Assembly: GCA_002205965.3 (NCBI GenBank) | Contig: NADL03000032.1 | Span: forward strand, 186,001 to 250,000 | Direction of reading: 5' to 3' | Length of the DNA stretch: 64,000 bases | Source: Kappaphycus alvarezii | Taxonomy: Eukaryota > Rhodophyta > Florideophyceae > Gigartinales > Solieriaceae | Part shown: positions 22,279-32,520 of the stretch, in pieces | Position numbering within the stretch: position 1 is the stretch's first letter | Layout of the letters: the number at the start of each line of letters is the position of its first letter | Program-made: the position numbers and the translations under genes | The notes under the pieces: model-generated | What the model was told of the DNA's origin: nothing | Database searches by the model: none | The model's input: only the letters and a program-made list of their open reading frames with translations

Positions 22279-24017
22279 ACGCCGATGACGGCACGATCGT
22301 CGGGAACCTTGGCGCCATCCGTCAGGCGCTCAGGCTCCTTGCCCGAGATGGTCCCACGGTTGGGTTCCACGTCAACCCACGAAAGACACGCATACATTGG
22401 CCTCACTCATGGCCGGATCGAGCAGCCCTCTTAGCGGAATTCCCTCTCGCAGAATGCTCGCGGGACGGCTTTCCGCTTCTAGGGGCCCCCATTGGGAACA
22501 AAGCGTTCACGGAGAGTTTTCTCCGGTCCAAGATTGCTCAGTGCCGCCGGACCCTGGACCGCCTCCTGCTGGTCCGCGACGCCCGCGCCCGGTTCCACAT
22601 GCACCGGATCTGTGCCTCTGCATGCCTCCTATCGCATGCATTCAAGCTCTCAGATCCGCGCTTAGCAGAGTCCGCCGCAGAAGAATTTGATGATCTACAA
22701 CGGTCATCATATGAAAAGTTACACGGCATAGCTCTCACGAACCGAGCCTGGGACCAAGTCTGCCTCCCCATGCACCTCGGAGGTCAGGGCTTCGAAAGCA
22801 TCGCCTCGTGCCTCCACGGGCGCTGCCGCCAGCATCATTGATGCTGCGCCCGCACGGCAGCGAACTTCCGCATACGCCACGCCGCGTGCTTGTGCACTTG
22901 CTTCTGGCCGCTACCGCGGCGACCGGTCCTTCCTCCTCCGTCAGGCTGGGCCTTCTCTCCGCCGTTTCGCCCTCTCCATCCCCGGGATAGTCGACCTTTC
23001 CACCCTTGACCCTCCAACTCTAGCTGCTTCACCCACCAACACTCTAACCCTTCTCAAACGGGTGCAGCAAGAGGCGCGGGCAAGAGTACATTGGCACGAC
23101 GACTCCTGGCGAATGCCCCAAACCCGACCGCACATAGCGACGCCGACATTCGACATCGCATCCGTGGCTTAGCGTTCCGCCGCAGCCCCGCTGCGGCGTT
23201 TCTCTTCGCTCACCCCACGGCAGCTACGAAGGTCCACACCACACACTGGCAGACCATGCTCCGCCGTCACCTCGGACTGCCAGTGTATGATGACTCCATG
23301 GCCCTCAACTGCCACCACTGTGACCACCCTTGGACACCCTCGGGGATCACGCCGCCGACCTCTGCTGCCCTGGTTTCGGCCGTCGTCACCGCCATAACTC
23401 GCTCTGTAATGCGATTGCGACACACGTTACCCGCGCCGCGGTCTGGATACTCGGCAAGAGGTTCCGTTCCTCGTCCCGGGCACTGAGCTCCGGCCCGCCG
23501 ATATCCTTGTACAACCGCCCCAACCCCGGAAGGCACAACATTGCGCCCCATTGCCTGTGACATCACTTGTCTCACCGTTTAAGGCCGCAGTTCGCACCAA
23601 GGCGACCCAGGTCGCCGGAGGCGCTGCCGAACTGGCGGCCCGCGACAAGGTCACAACCCTGGAACGCAACATCGCCCGACGCCTCCCCGCTCCCCAACTG
23701 GCCCATCTTCTGCGCCTTACACGCCGAACTTCACATTTCGACCTGGCGTTTGATTCCCTAGGTGCCCCTTCCCCTGGAACTATTGCATTTATCGAGGAGT
23801 TAGTTCCACGGATCGCGTCCAAGTGTCACTCGACAGTTGGCGTTATCCGCCGCCGTATCTACCAGCGACTGAGTTGCATCCTCTGGTCATCCATCGCTGA
23901 AGCTATCCTGTCGCGAGCCCCGATGCGCATGGACGACGAAGTACATCCGGTTAGATCTTAACCGTATATTAGGACGTGCGCAGTCCCCAGTAGATACAAC
24001 TGAACGCATTGAACTTC
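22279..24017 (+). mobile_element. LINE C: 5'-truncated RLE non-LTR retrotransposon inserted in mariner TIR
   Basis: The copy begins exactly in the reverse transcriptase active site (YADD, 22278-22289; the T of the tyrosine codon is shared with the target T run). It runs through APIGNKAFTESFLRSKIAQC and MHLGGQGFESIASC to the C-terminal finger and RLE: CHHCDHPW, LGDHAADLCCPGFGRRHRHN (two frames), then AARDKVTTLERN. The frame ends at 23961 in a stop after EVHPVRS, like LINE B. Frame changes occur near 22.83, 23.10, 23.34 and 23.53 kb. T runs at both edges (22272-22278 and 24018-24026) may be the target duplication or microhomology. Confidence 0.9.
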
Positions 24018-24026
24018 TTTTTTTTT

Positions 24027-24140
24027 AAATAAAGGTTAAAATAAAACACAAAACTGCCCAATGTTGTTTATTACCTAAGCAAAATAAACCATCAAAGATA
24101 AAACGAAGTGTTTCTTATAAAAAATATTTGAAAAAGGCTA
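24027..24140 (+). repeat. Inner part of left terminal inverted repeat
   Basis: Continues the repeat interrupted at 22278 and matches the reverse complement of about 25321-25435, ending at AAAAAGGCTA. Confidence 0.93.
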
Positions 24141-24269
24141 CTTCAGAATTCTGATAGAACAGGGAGCCTCCAATACTGTAGCACTTCCCGCCAACATACT
24201 GCTACCGAATACAAACACCCGCCATCACACGAACTCCAAACACCTCCAACCAGATCGTAATGGGCCGTG

Positions 24270-25253
24270 GGAAGAGATTGACCTAACTGAGCAAGGAAAA
24301 ACCCTCGCCTGGCGTGAACAAATGCCTTCGACATTGGCGATTGCAAAAAGCCTAGGAAAGTCGAGGAAAGCCATTTCAACTTTTTTCTCGTGTCCAGAAT
24401 CGTACAAGCCGAAAACCCGTGGAATTTCGCGCAAACTGGCAGCCCAGGACCGAAGGAGGCTCTTAAGAGAAGAATAAAACACAAATAAATCCGCGGATCA
24501 GCTGCGTAAAGAACTCCAACTGCCTGTATCCAAACGCATAACGCAGCAGATACTGTCCGTTTCTGCCAATCTCGTGTATAAGAAGGTGGGAAGGGCTCTT
24601 CTGCTTACCCCAACCCGTATTTCGGCCCGGCTCAAGTGGGCACCGGAGAACGCTTCCTGGACGATGCGAGAATGGGGGAAAACTGTCTCTTCGGATGAGA
24701 AAAAGTTTAATCTCGAGGGACGCGATTGTTTGCAATGCTACAGGCATGATTAAAGGAAGGAGGAAGAGAATTTGCTCAGTTGACAGCAAGGTGGAGGGTC
24801 GGTAGTGATTTTGGGTGCCTTTTCGTAGAAGGGTCGAGGCGAAATTGCAATTTTGCGAGGCAAACAAAACGCTGTTAAGTTCATAAAGACAATAGAGGAC
24901 TTCTTGCTTCCGTTCGAAGTAGTAAACATCAGAATGGCTTTTTGTTCCAGCAATAAAATGCTCCAATACACACTGCTTGTATTACCAAAGACTGGTTCAG
25001 ATCGCATAATGTTTCTGTTATGGACTTGCCTGCCAAGAGCCACGACCTGAACCCTATTGAGAATGCTTGGGTTGTCCTAACGCGTGCTGTTTACCTCAAT
25101 TTGCGGCAGCATGAGACTGTTGGTAATCTGGAAGCGTCTATTGCGCAGAAATGGCTTGAATTGGACGGCCAGTACCTCTGCTACCTTGTGAGGGGTATGC
25201 AGAGTCGTTTCATGGATGTTATTGAAGCTCAGAGATGTAAAACAAATCATTAA
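24270..25253 (+). pseudogene. Tc1/mariner transposase (DD34E), inactivated
   Basis: Transposase that would cut and paste the element. The N-terminal part has a helix-turn-helix-like segment (AIAKSLGKSRKAISTFF, about 24341-24390). The first catalytic aspartate is in VSSDEKKFNLEG (GAT, 24694-24696). The second should lie in a QQDNAPIHT box, but its codon is TAA (24954-24956). The third acid is the glutamate of HDLNPIENAW (25059-25061), 34 codons after that stop, the exact DD34E spacing of Tc1. The C-terminal frame 25020-25253 (WLELDGQYLCYLVRGMQSR) ends naturally. At least one frameshift and several stops lie between, so it is not functional. Confidence 0.92.
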
Positions 25254-25320
25254 ATGCACGTTTTTGCTTGTGATCAATTAGAACTGGGTATAGGTTCTAT
25301 TGGAACTTTACCCTGCGGAA

Positions 25321-25482
25321 TAGCCTTTTTCAAATATTTTTATAAAAATACTTCGTTCTATCTGAAACTTTGATGGTTTTTTTGCTTTGGTAATAAACGA
25401 CATTGAGTATTTTTGTTTTTAACCTTTATTTCAAAAAATATTCGGAAAAAAGGGCGGTGTTCTAATAGCGTTGTGCGCGCTC
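25321..25482 (-). repeat. Right terminal inverted repeat of mariner element
   Basis: About 162 bases, reverse-complementary to 22227-22278 plus 24027-24140. The undisturbed right copy shows what the left repeat looked like before LINE C inserted. Confidence 0.93.
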
Positions 25483-25639
25483 AATGTGGCGGTCTTGACA
25501 ATGAGAGTGAAAAACTCGCAGTTTTGGTAGGGATATGGACGTTTGGAGAGGGCTCGAATCTTTGGATTGGAAGTAAATTGAGCAGTTTAGCAAAGCTTGA
25601 GGTTGTCTTTACCGCTGTTACGGGCACAGACGAGCGTAT

Positions 25640-25890
25640 CAGTATCCTTTCGAGGCGAATGCAAAAGGAATTCAGGCGTTGTTATGGCTGGATCGTTGCA
25701 AGTGGCATTGAAGCACCCATTGCACTGTCCATTCCTTTGCAAAGAGAAATACCATAGTGTTCTATTCTGACTACCAACAAAACATTTGGCTTCCAACTAT
25801 GTTGGTGGTTTGTTTTTCGGAAGCCTGGCGACCTGTGGGCTTCAAAGCTATACAAGGTTCCAGTTGTAGTGAGGCATCAGAGGGGTCAGA
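25640..25890 (+). pseudogene. Possible PIF/Harbinger-like transposase remnant
   Basis: The frame reading FRRCYGWIVASGIEAPIAL, a stop, and then TTNKTFGFQLCWWFVFR resembles the DDE_Tnp_4 segment in which a G-x-DGI-x-P block is followed by a tyrosine/RKG-type block and N-x-Q. The catalytic aspartate position would be serine (VASGI). Only this block is visible. The assignment is by pattern memory and could be wrong. Confidence 0.35.
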
Positions 25891-25942
25891 GGGTCGTTGA
25901 TCCCGACTTTTGCTAGCGATATTGTTATACCACCGACAGTGC

Positions 25943-26185
25943 GTACAATATTAGGCCACAAATTTGGCTCTTGAGAGCCATGTACAGTATTTTACATGGC
26001 CTCAAATTTGGATCGCTCGAGCTATATGCAGTACAGTGCGAAATGGAGACCTTTAATTTGATTTTTAGTGGGCCTGCTAAACAGACTCAACCCAGTACAG
26101 TATTTGGCCACAAATTTGGCTCCTGAGAGCCATGTACAGTATCGAACATGGCCTCATATTTGGATCACTCGAGCTATGTACAGTA
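25943..26185. repeat. Pair of 90-bp direct repeats, each with an internal hairpin
   Basis: Units at about 25943-26033 and 26095-26185 share GGCCACAAATTTGGCTC, GAGAGCCATGTACAGTAT and CTCGAGCTAT. Inside each, GCCATGTA (or GCCATGT) pairs with TACATGGC (or ACATGGC) around an 8-base loop containing CAGTAT. They carry the TACAGTA motif scattered through the window. No coding potential is recognised. Confidence 0.85.
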
Positions 26186-26344
26186 CCTTGCATGGCTCTG
26201 GGCCACATATTGTGAACATCGCACTACAACACAGTGCGACAAGCAAAACAACCGGGCTAAAAAGTATTGTACTGTAGAGGCTACTTTGTATCTGCATTCT
26301 AGGTTTTTAGTTCTATCTAGCACATTTTGATATTTCTAAGTTCT

Positions 26345-26354
26345 CTATATAAAG
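26345..26354 (+). promoter_or_regulatory. TATA-like box, probable LTR promoter
   Basis: CTATATAAAG lies about 580 bases before the primer-binding site of the second gypsy element, the right direction and general position for an LTR promoter. Confidence 0.4.
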
Positions 26355-26802
26355 AGGGGTGAGGAGGGATTCGGTCCAGACCGAAGGAAGCAACCAACAT
26401 CCCAACATCCCAAACACTAACATCCCAAACACTAAAAACCCAAAAACTACCACAAACACTGCGTTTCCTTGTCTTGTCTGTTGTCCTCAACGCTGTGGCT
26501 TCCCTTGCCTCTTTATACTTACGGTGTGCGTACCGAAGTTCAAGTGGGCAATAACCATTATACTGCAGGTGTCTCTCGTCTCTTTGGACTTTCGGTGCTT
26601 AACTCGAAGTTCAGGTGGCCAATACCCTCAGTGAGTGCTAAAATTTAAACCTTCCTGGTACTCGAATGGGATGGTAAAAGGCTTGCGGAACCACTAAGGA
26701 CGCAGCAAGACCACCGCGGCTACTAAGGGTTGAGTCAGAGGAAGGATTGGCAGGTTTAATTGGTAGCGGTAAGAAACAGACAGGGGTTAAATAGGTTAAA
26801 TA

Positions 26803-26885
26803 AAACAAAGAGACAAAAGAATCAAAAGAAAAAAAAGAAAAAAAAGAAAAAAAACACAAAAAAAGGAGAAACAAAATCAAAATAA
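26803..26885. repeat. A-rich tract
   Basis: A long run of A with regularly spaced G or C (repeats of AAAAAAAAGA type) near the end of the presumed LTR/leader of the second gypsy element. Simple-sequence expansion is the plain explanation. Confidence 0.8.
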
Positions 26886-26937
26886 AACCATTAAAATAAG
26901 TAACCCACTCCAGTACCCTCACAAACCTGTACGATTA

Positions 26938-26955
26938 TGGTACTCTTGCGGAGGG
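26938..26955 (+). other. Primer-binding site of second gypsy element
   Basis: TGGTACTCTTGCGGAGGG matches the primer-binding site at 16261-16279 with one difference. It lies about 60 bases before the Gag frame. Confidence 0.75.
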
Positions 26956-26999
26956 GGGTAAAATAACTCTCCGATTCGAACTCCTCTGGTGACAGCATC

Positions 27000-27721
27000 T
27001 TGGTTTTCAATGGAAGCGACGATTTTCGCAGGGTCTTTTTCTACTTTGAAAATGTGATTATGGCTGGAAAAGAAGAGGAGGAAAAAGCAAAGCTTCTTGC
27101 ACACCTGGATGGTGCTGTATTCGACTTTTACTATGATTCCTTTGCAAAAGACGGATCCTTGCTAGAAAGTGCGAAGGATTATCAAAGGGTCAAAAGGAAG
27201 ATAATTGAACACTTTACTGCGAATTAGGAGCCGCAGGAAGTTATAAATCAAGCCCTCGGAGCTCAACTGGATATCGAAGACGTGGCGGGTTCGCTAAGTA
27301 ATATCGAACGTTGTACGAAGAGGCCGGATTCGATGATCGAGCAAAATTCGGTATCTCGCGAACGACAGGTTGTCAGCACGGGGAAGTGGCCCGGTTTCTC
27401 TCCTTTCGGGGGCTGAAAGACTATTCAGAAATGAAGCACTCCTAAAAAAAGGAATTCGGTTCAACTGCGTGACATTCTTAGGATCTCAAGCAAAGTTCGG
27501 GCCTTGAGACCCCCCACGAAACGTATTGTTCGCCCCGATTCACGATCTAGAAATATGGAAGAAAAGGTCGGTTCTTTGGCAGAAGATCTTCCTTAGCTAA
27601 CTTTTTTGATCAAGAAGCAGAAAGATCCCAGTAAGAGCACTGATGGGCATCTGGAAGCCACCCGGCAGGAGAACGTCTTTGCTCCTACTGTCGGAAACCT
27701 GGACATGAGGCTAGCCGTTGT
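27000..27721 (+). pseudogene. Gag of second gypsy element with zinc knuckle
   Basis: Frame 27000-27227 holds the capsid-like core (VFFYFENVIMAGKEEEEKAK, LDGAVFDFYYDSFAKDGS), aligning with Gag of the first element and with the fragment at 59.4 kb. It ends in a stop at 27227. After several frame changes an intact CX2CX4HX4C nucleic-acid-binding knuckle (CSYCRKPGHEASRC) is found at 27680-27721. The true start is not visible because the first codon of the open frame is TTG. Confidence 0.85.
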
Positions 27722-28339
27722 TCGAGAAACCCAGATATGGATACCAGCGGCTCCTTCGCAATAAGCATGGTCATTCCGAGACAACCTGCTGGACAAGGGC
27801 AAGGAAGAGAGTGGAGTTTGTTGATAACAAGAATGACGAAGAAAAAGAGGGGAAAATGCGACGTTAGTAAAGGAGTCTCTAAGCAGGTCCGAAGCAGTTA
27901 ATACCACAAAAAGGTTTGCACATGGACAGCCCCTACCTAAACAGGCAGGAGAAGATGATATACCTGCAATCTCTATTCCGCGGATACTTAACCGTCCCCT
28001 ACATCCCCGATTTTCAGAACTGTAGCCACAAAACAGTCTCAGGCTCGCAAAAAGCCAAGGGTAGTTCGCAGGTCAAAGAAAGCAGCCGTCCCTCAGCTAC
28101 AGTAATACGTCTGTCGTTATGACGTACTTTTGGAGCTCTCAAGTGCTAATAGCGGACTGACGTTTGGACAACTGCTAAGGGGGGCGGCAGACGAAGCCAA
28201 AGAAAGTTATCCGCCGTCTCCTCGGGAAGCCATCAAGTTCTAGAGCAGCGCTAATTACCACAGGTGGAGCAAAATAAGGTCTGGGGAACCCTGAAAGACT
28301 CCTACGCCTTGCTAAGCTATGCAGGTTGAGCACAGATGC

Positions 28340-28600
28340 GTGGGCTTTGCGAGATTCCGGAGCTAATCCAGATTTCATGTTTAAATTATTCTCACAGTGG
28401 GTCTGTCTAAAACCAGAGTAAACAAATAGGAAAATTACTCTGGCAACCAGTATAGTTGCAGACTGCTGTGGTTCCGTCTCCCGCGTTCCCACTTCCTTTG
28501 AGGACCTCACTATACAGCTTGAGTACCTAGTGGTGATTAATATCCCCTTCGACATTATCATTGGTCGACCTACCATAAAAGCGCTCAAAGCTCTAATGGA
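28340..28600 (+). pseudogene. Aspartic protease of second gypsy element
   Basis: The active-site motif DSGA is intact at 28353-28364 (context WALRDSGANPDFM). The C-terminal signature PFDIIIGRPTIKAL follows at about 28545. Frame changes and stops lie between, so no full protease can be translated. A long acidic frame, 28650-28988, follows, as in the first element. Confidence 0.8.
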
Positions 28601-29115
28601 CTAAAATACGGATTCAGTTGTCATTAGAGCTAATGGAGAGGAGGTCATTGTGCCTCTCGAGCCCGACTTCCGGGCTTCCGAAAGAAAAATTGCGGAAGGA
28701 GATAGAGACGTGACCCCTGGTGAGGATTTTACCTCAGACACAAGTCATTTTACAGGTACCTATAACTCGGAAGACGATTTGGTAGTAGCTGTGGTGGGTG
28801 AAACAAGAAACGAGTACGATAAATCGGAACATGCACCTCATGAATCGTCCTTGGAAACCTCTTCCGAGGAAGAAAAAACAGAGCAACTACGTGGCGCGCT
28901 CAGATCAATATTGGCGCACCTTCGCGAAAAACTACAAGCCGATATAAGCGATGATTTCGAGAATCAGGCGTCTTCGCTTGGACGATAAACGACCTTCGCC
29001 CCGCCTCAGTGTGCATTACGCACGAATTTGAGTTAAAACCCCCGAATAGGATCTACGACCGCGCCCGCAGAATGGACCGAAAATACAATGAGACAGCCCG
29101 AAAGGAGAGAGATGC

Positions 29116-29607
29116 ATGTCAAGGGCAGTAATGATAACTCCTGCTGCCTCTGATTGGTCATTTTCCGTGGTTATTGATCAGAAAAAGGATCGGGGTCCGC
29201 GCGTTTTTGTGGACTACCGGACGTTGAACCGAAAGATGAAGGCTGAAAGGTGGCCGTTACCGAGGATCGAGGAGATATTTGACGAGCTAAAAGGCGGCGC
29301 AGTCCTCAGCACACTAGATCTACTCGCGGGCTATTGGCAGATTCGAGTAAAGGAGGAGTGCGAGGAAATGAAGACGTTCGCGTGCCCATATGGAACATTC
29401 AAATTGGAGGTCATGCCCTTCGGCCTCATGAATGCCCCTTCAACATTTCAGCGAATGATGGACAAAGTTTTCAGCGACATACCCTTTACAAGTGTATATC
29501 TTGACCATGTGGTAATCTTCTCATCTGACATGGAGAGACACGTCGAACACCTAAGAATAGTACAAGCTATCACCGCAGCTGGATTGAAGTTGAAAATAAC
29601 TAATTGA
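29116..29607 (+). pseudogene. Reverse transcriptase of second gypsy element, active site mutated
   Basis: This frame covers fingers and palm: VFVDYRTLNRKMKAERWPLP, LSTLDLLAGYWQIRV (first catalytic aspartate present) and MPFGLMNAPSTFQRMMDKVF. The YxDD box reads YLDH (29497-29508), so the second metal-binding aspartate is lost and polymerase activity should be absent. The frame stops in the connection region and resumes as VALLGHAVDATG-like sequence at about 29.63 kb. Confidence 0.92.
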
Positions 29608-29639
29608 AACTTTACCATGCCGTCAGTAGCCTTACTTGG

Positions 29640-30359
29640 CCACGCAGTGGACGCGACGGGTGTCCGCGTGAGCAGCGATAAAATTAAAGCCATAGAGGAA
29701 GCGCCTCTTCCCAGGTAAACGACAGAGCCTCGTAGCTTCCTTAAACAAGCTGGATACTATCGAAGATTATTCAAAGGCTTCGCAGAAATTTCAGCAGTTC
29801 TGCACGCAGGAACTTCGTGAAACCGGAAATTTCGGTGGAACCAGGAAATTACATCAGCATTCGAATCTCTAAAGAAGAAAATTACGTCACAACCCGTTCT
29901 TGTGTACCCAGATTTCTCCGCACCTATTGTAGTCGAGACTGATTCATCTAAAGTAGCCACTGGAGCTGTTCTGGCACAGAAAAAGGAAGATGGGAAGCTG
30001 CACCCATCCAGTATACCAGCCGCACAATGAAATCGTCTGAAAGAATGTACAGTATAAATCAGAGGGACGCTCTTCCAGTAATATTCGCCGTACACAAGTT
30101 TCGCGTTTACCTACTATCATCTGAGCCCTTTTGGTTGATATCTGACTATCGAGCTCTTAGAAACGCGTTACAGAAGAAGGAAATGCACGGGAGACTGGCT
30201 CGTTGTTTACATTTTCTCGCGGAATTTGAGTTTACAATGAAATACGGAGCGGGAACAGAGAATGCCCCGCTGACTATCTCTCTCGTTTTGTCCTGGTCGA
30301 GGTGCCTGGTCCGGTATCCGACGAAGGACTCTTGGGAACAATCGAAGAATCTGCGATAG
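29640..30359 (+). pseudogene. RNase H region of second gypsy element
   Basis: Connection and RNase H pieces: SFLKQAGYYRRLFKGF-like sequence at 29.74 kb in one frame, VVETDSSKVATGAVLAQKK at 29.93 kb, then frame 30027-30359 with INQRDALPVIFAVHKFRVYL, LISDYRALRNALQKKEMHGR and LARCLHFLAEFEFTMKYGAG. At least two frame changes are needed. The final ADxLSR-type motif is shifted out of frame at about 30280. Confidence 0.85.
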
Positions 30360-30539
30360 AGAAATTAGATCTAGAGTCGTTTTTATGAGATCCAATTCGT
30401 TACCTGAATAGATTCGAAATCATTGAGATGAAAAGAGATGTTAGGAACTCCATCAATAGGAATGCTAAGGACTTCTTTCTATAGCAAGTACAACTGTTTC
30501 GCTGGAAAGTTAAGGTTCTCAGAGCCATACCAAGTATTT

Positions 30540-30765
30540 CGAAACGCCCCGGAATACTACGCATGTTCCATGACGATATAGGGCATTGGGACGTACGGAC
30601 GACCAAGCAGTTTGTGCTAGACCGGTATTGGTGGCCTCAAGTCCACCAGGATATCTACCAGTTCGTGAGGAGTTGCGAAGGATTTCAGAAGACGAAGCCA
30701 CTGGCACCCTATAGAAAATCTCTCCACGTACGTTATAGAGTTCTGATATGTATACTGTAGATGTA
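30540..30765 (+). pseudogene. Integrase N-terminal finger of second gypsy element
   Basis: Frame 30563-30760 encodes MFHDDIGHWDVRTTKQFV, YWWPQVHQDIYQFVRSCEGF and QKTKPLAPYRKSLHV, the HHCC zinc-binding domain of gypsy integrase. The last cysteine is phenylalanine (CEGF instead of CExC). The catalytic core does not follow; the element ends or becomes unrecognisable at about 30.78 kb. Confidence 0.8.
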
Positions 30766-30780
30766 AAAATCGCGCCCTAC

Positions 30781-32520
30781 AGCGTAATGGGAAATTCTAA
30801 TGCAGTTACTCACGGAATTACAGTACTCGGAAGTAGTGGTGGTAGATCTATAGGAAGTAAAGTATGGAACACCCCTCAAGACCGCATCAATTTTACTCCA
30901 GAAACACGATGAGTAACGATAAATTACAAAATTAATGAAAAAAATTGCCGGATCACCTCAAATCTAACGCTGAATGCATGTACTTACTGTTTCCGTCCGC
31001 AATAGAACAAAATTAGTTGGAAAGGACAGATAAAACCTTTGTTATGAGCAATTTATACTTTTTCGGCCAAAAAAGCTAAAAATCGAGAAGCAGATCAATT
31101 CAGTACATTGAAAACGGCATGATTTTTAGGATCCCGTAGCCTCCTCCACAAAATACGAAACATCACCACCGACAAACAAACAATCTCAATATATCGCTTC
31201 AACGTCCTTCTTTACCCCCCAACAAATAGCGAATACCCCAGATACATTCAGAAAGCCTCTCTAAGGTATCTTTCCCTACTCTCTTTCGATATTTGGAATC
31301 GTTTTTGTTTAGAATTCTTAAATGCATCTTCAGCTGCAGATTCTTCTCGCGGTGCTTCCCGGCTTCTTCTGAAACTCAATATCGCACTGCAGCTTGGCAG
31401 AAAGCAAAGAATTCCTCCAGAGTGACACATTATGTCGATTTACCTGCTACATGAAGAAATTGCATGGATTAGAGCTTACTGTCGTTCAAGAAGTTCTATA
31501 GTCGCCTTGCGACAAGCATACGAAAGAAGCGAGCGACATGCCCGCAATTCTCTGCATTTAGTTTTTATCGTACATTGCATTCATGAGCTCCAGCTGTCAG
31601 TTTTTAGTGACGTGATTGACAAAGCCTCAGTGTTTCATGGTAAGTAGAACCGTTTTTGAAACCAGTAAGATCATTTGAAGCAATACTTACCATCATATAT
31701 CGGAGTGAGTCATATATAGGGCAGCTCCACGACTCGCACAAAACAAAAGGGGCTTAAAAAGAAGCTGATATTCGGCAAATGGCAACACAGGAACTCTCAT
31801 CGCTAAACAATTTCCTCCGAGAATCCTTTTAAAGCTCTCTTCATCCCCCTTGTCCAAGCGCTGCTTCATTTTTTCAACAACACTCTTGCTGACAGATGAG
31901 ATGAAAGCTATCGCTCCTATAGAAAGCTTCTTTCTAGGTTTGGTAGTCCTCTTCATTTTTTATCGTATTAATGCAAGCGCATTTTCAAAGAATTTCGGTG
32001 ACGACGTGTGTGGCATTTGCTTTTGCTATAGTCGCACCCTGCATCCTCATGGATCGAGGCGTATTTCACTGGTATCGTGCGTAGTCATTATTTATAACCG
32101 CGAATCGAGGGGTACCCAACTGTTTTTTGCAACTAATTGCAGAGGTAACGTGGTATAGGAAACGGGTAGGGCGCGTTTAGGCAGTTCGTGTTCGGCGGGT
32201 GCAAACTGTTATTGTCCATAAATTATTCTGCTGTCCAGAATTGAACCTGTATGGAGGATTACTGTACATTATGGCAGAGTAGCGAGCTCATTCCGGCAAA
32301 TATATTATATGCCCCTAGTTGTTGCATGAAATTATCATACTGTACTCTACCAGGAAACGGAGAATTCTGGTGGATTAAAAATATAGTTTTAGCTGATAAT
32401 TTGACGTCTGTTGGCATGTTTGGCAGGTGTTTGATGGCATACGTGCTGAAGAGCTCGCAGTTAACTTTCGAATCCTGTAATCTCACTACCTTTACTTACA
32501 AATAATTTCTACGGCACACT
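30781..32520. other. AT-rich stretch with one unrecognised ORF (31693-31956, minus)
   Basis: No known gene recognised. The best candidate is an ATG-started minus-strand frame, 31693-31956 (87 codons): basic N-terminus (MKRTTKPRKKLSIGAIAFI), then an amphipathic charged segment (VEKMKQRLDKGDEESFKRIL) and a hydrophobic C-terminal part. A further charged minus-strand frame (31248-31430) lies downstream. They could be exons of one small gene or chance. No function is suggested. The remaining frames overlap on both strands. Confidence 0.35.

Larger units (their letters stand above)
22227..25482 (+). mobile_element. Tc1/mariner element with long terminal inverted repeats, split by LINE C
   Basis: The outer left end (22227-22278, CAGTGCGCGAAACGCTATTA onward) and the inner left part (24027-24140) together match the reverse complement of the right end (25321-25482) over about 165 bases. 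LINE C (22279-24017) sits between the two left parts. Without it the element would be about 1.5 kb, a normal size. The left flank is TA (22225-22226), the usual Tc1 target. The right flank is AA, probably mutated. The internal region encodes a degraded DD34E transposase on the plus strand. It lies about 90 bases beyond the glycosyltransferase gene. Confidence 0.93.
26340..30780 (+). mobile_element. Second Ty3/gypsy element, degraded and 3'-truncated
   Basis: Plus-strand gypsy element with a primer-binding site at 26938, then Gag, zinc knuckle, protease, reverse transcriptase, RNase H and the start of integrase. Homology is lost near 30.78 kb and no 3' LTR is visible. Its Gag, primer-binding site and domain order are close to the element at 10.5-16.5 kb, so they are related lineages. 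A TATA-like CTATATAAAG at 26345-26354 suggests that the 5' LTR promoter lies here. The left boundary is uncertain because no partner LTR exists in the window. Confidence 0.85.

Noticed and set aside
21519..22406. Long minus-strand frame of 295 codons
   Set aside because: It lies antisense to the fucosyltransferase-like motifs and runs across the mariner TIR and into LINE C, so it cannot be one gene. Low-complexity proline/serine content explains the absence of stops.
24463..25043. Minus-strand frames over the mariner element
   Set aside because: They are shadows of the transposase. The DD34E motifs are on the plus strand.
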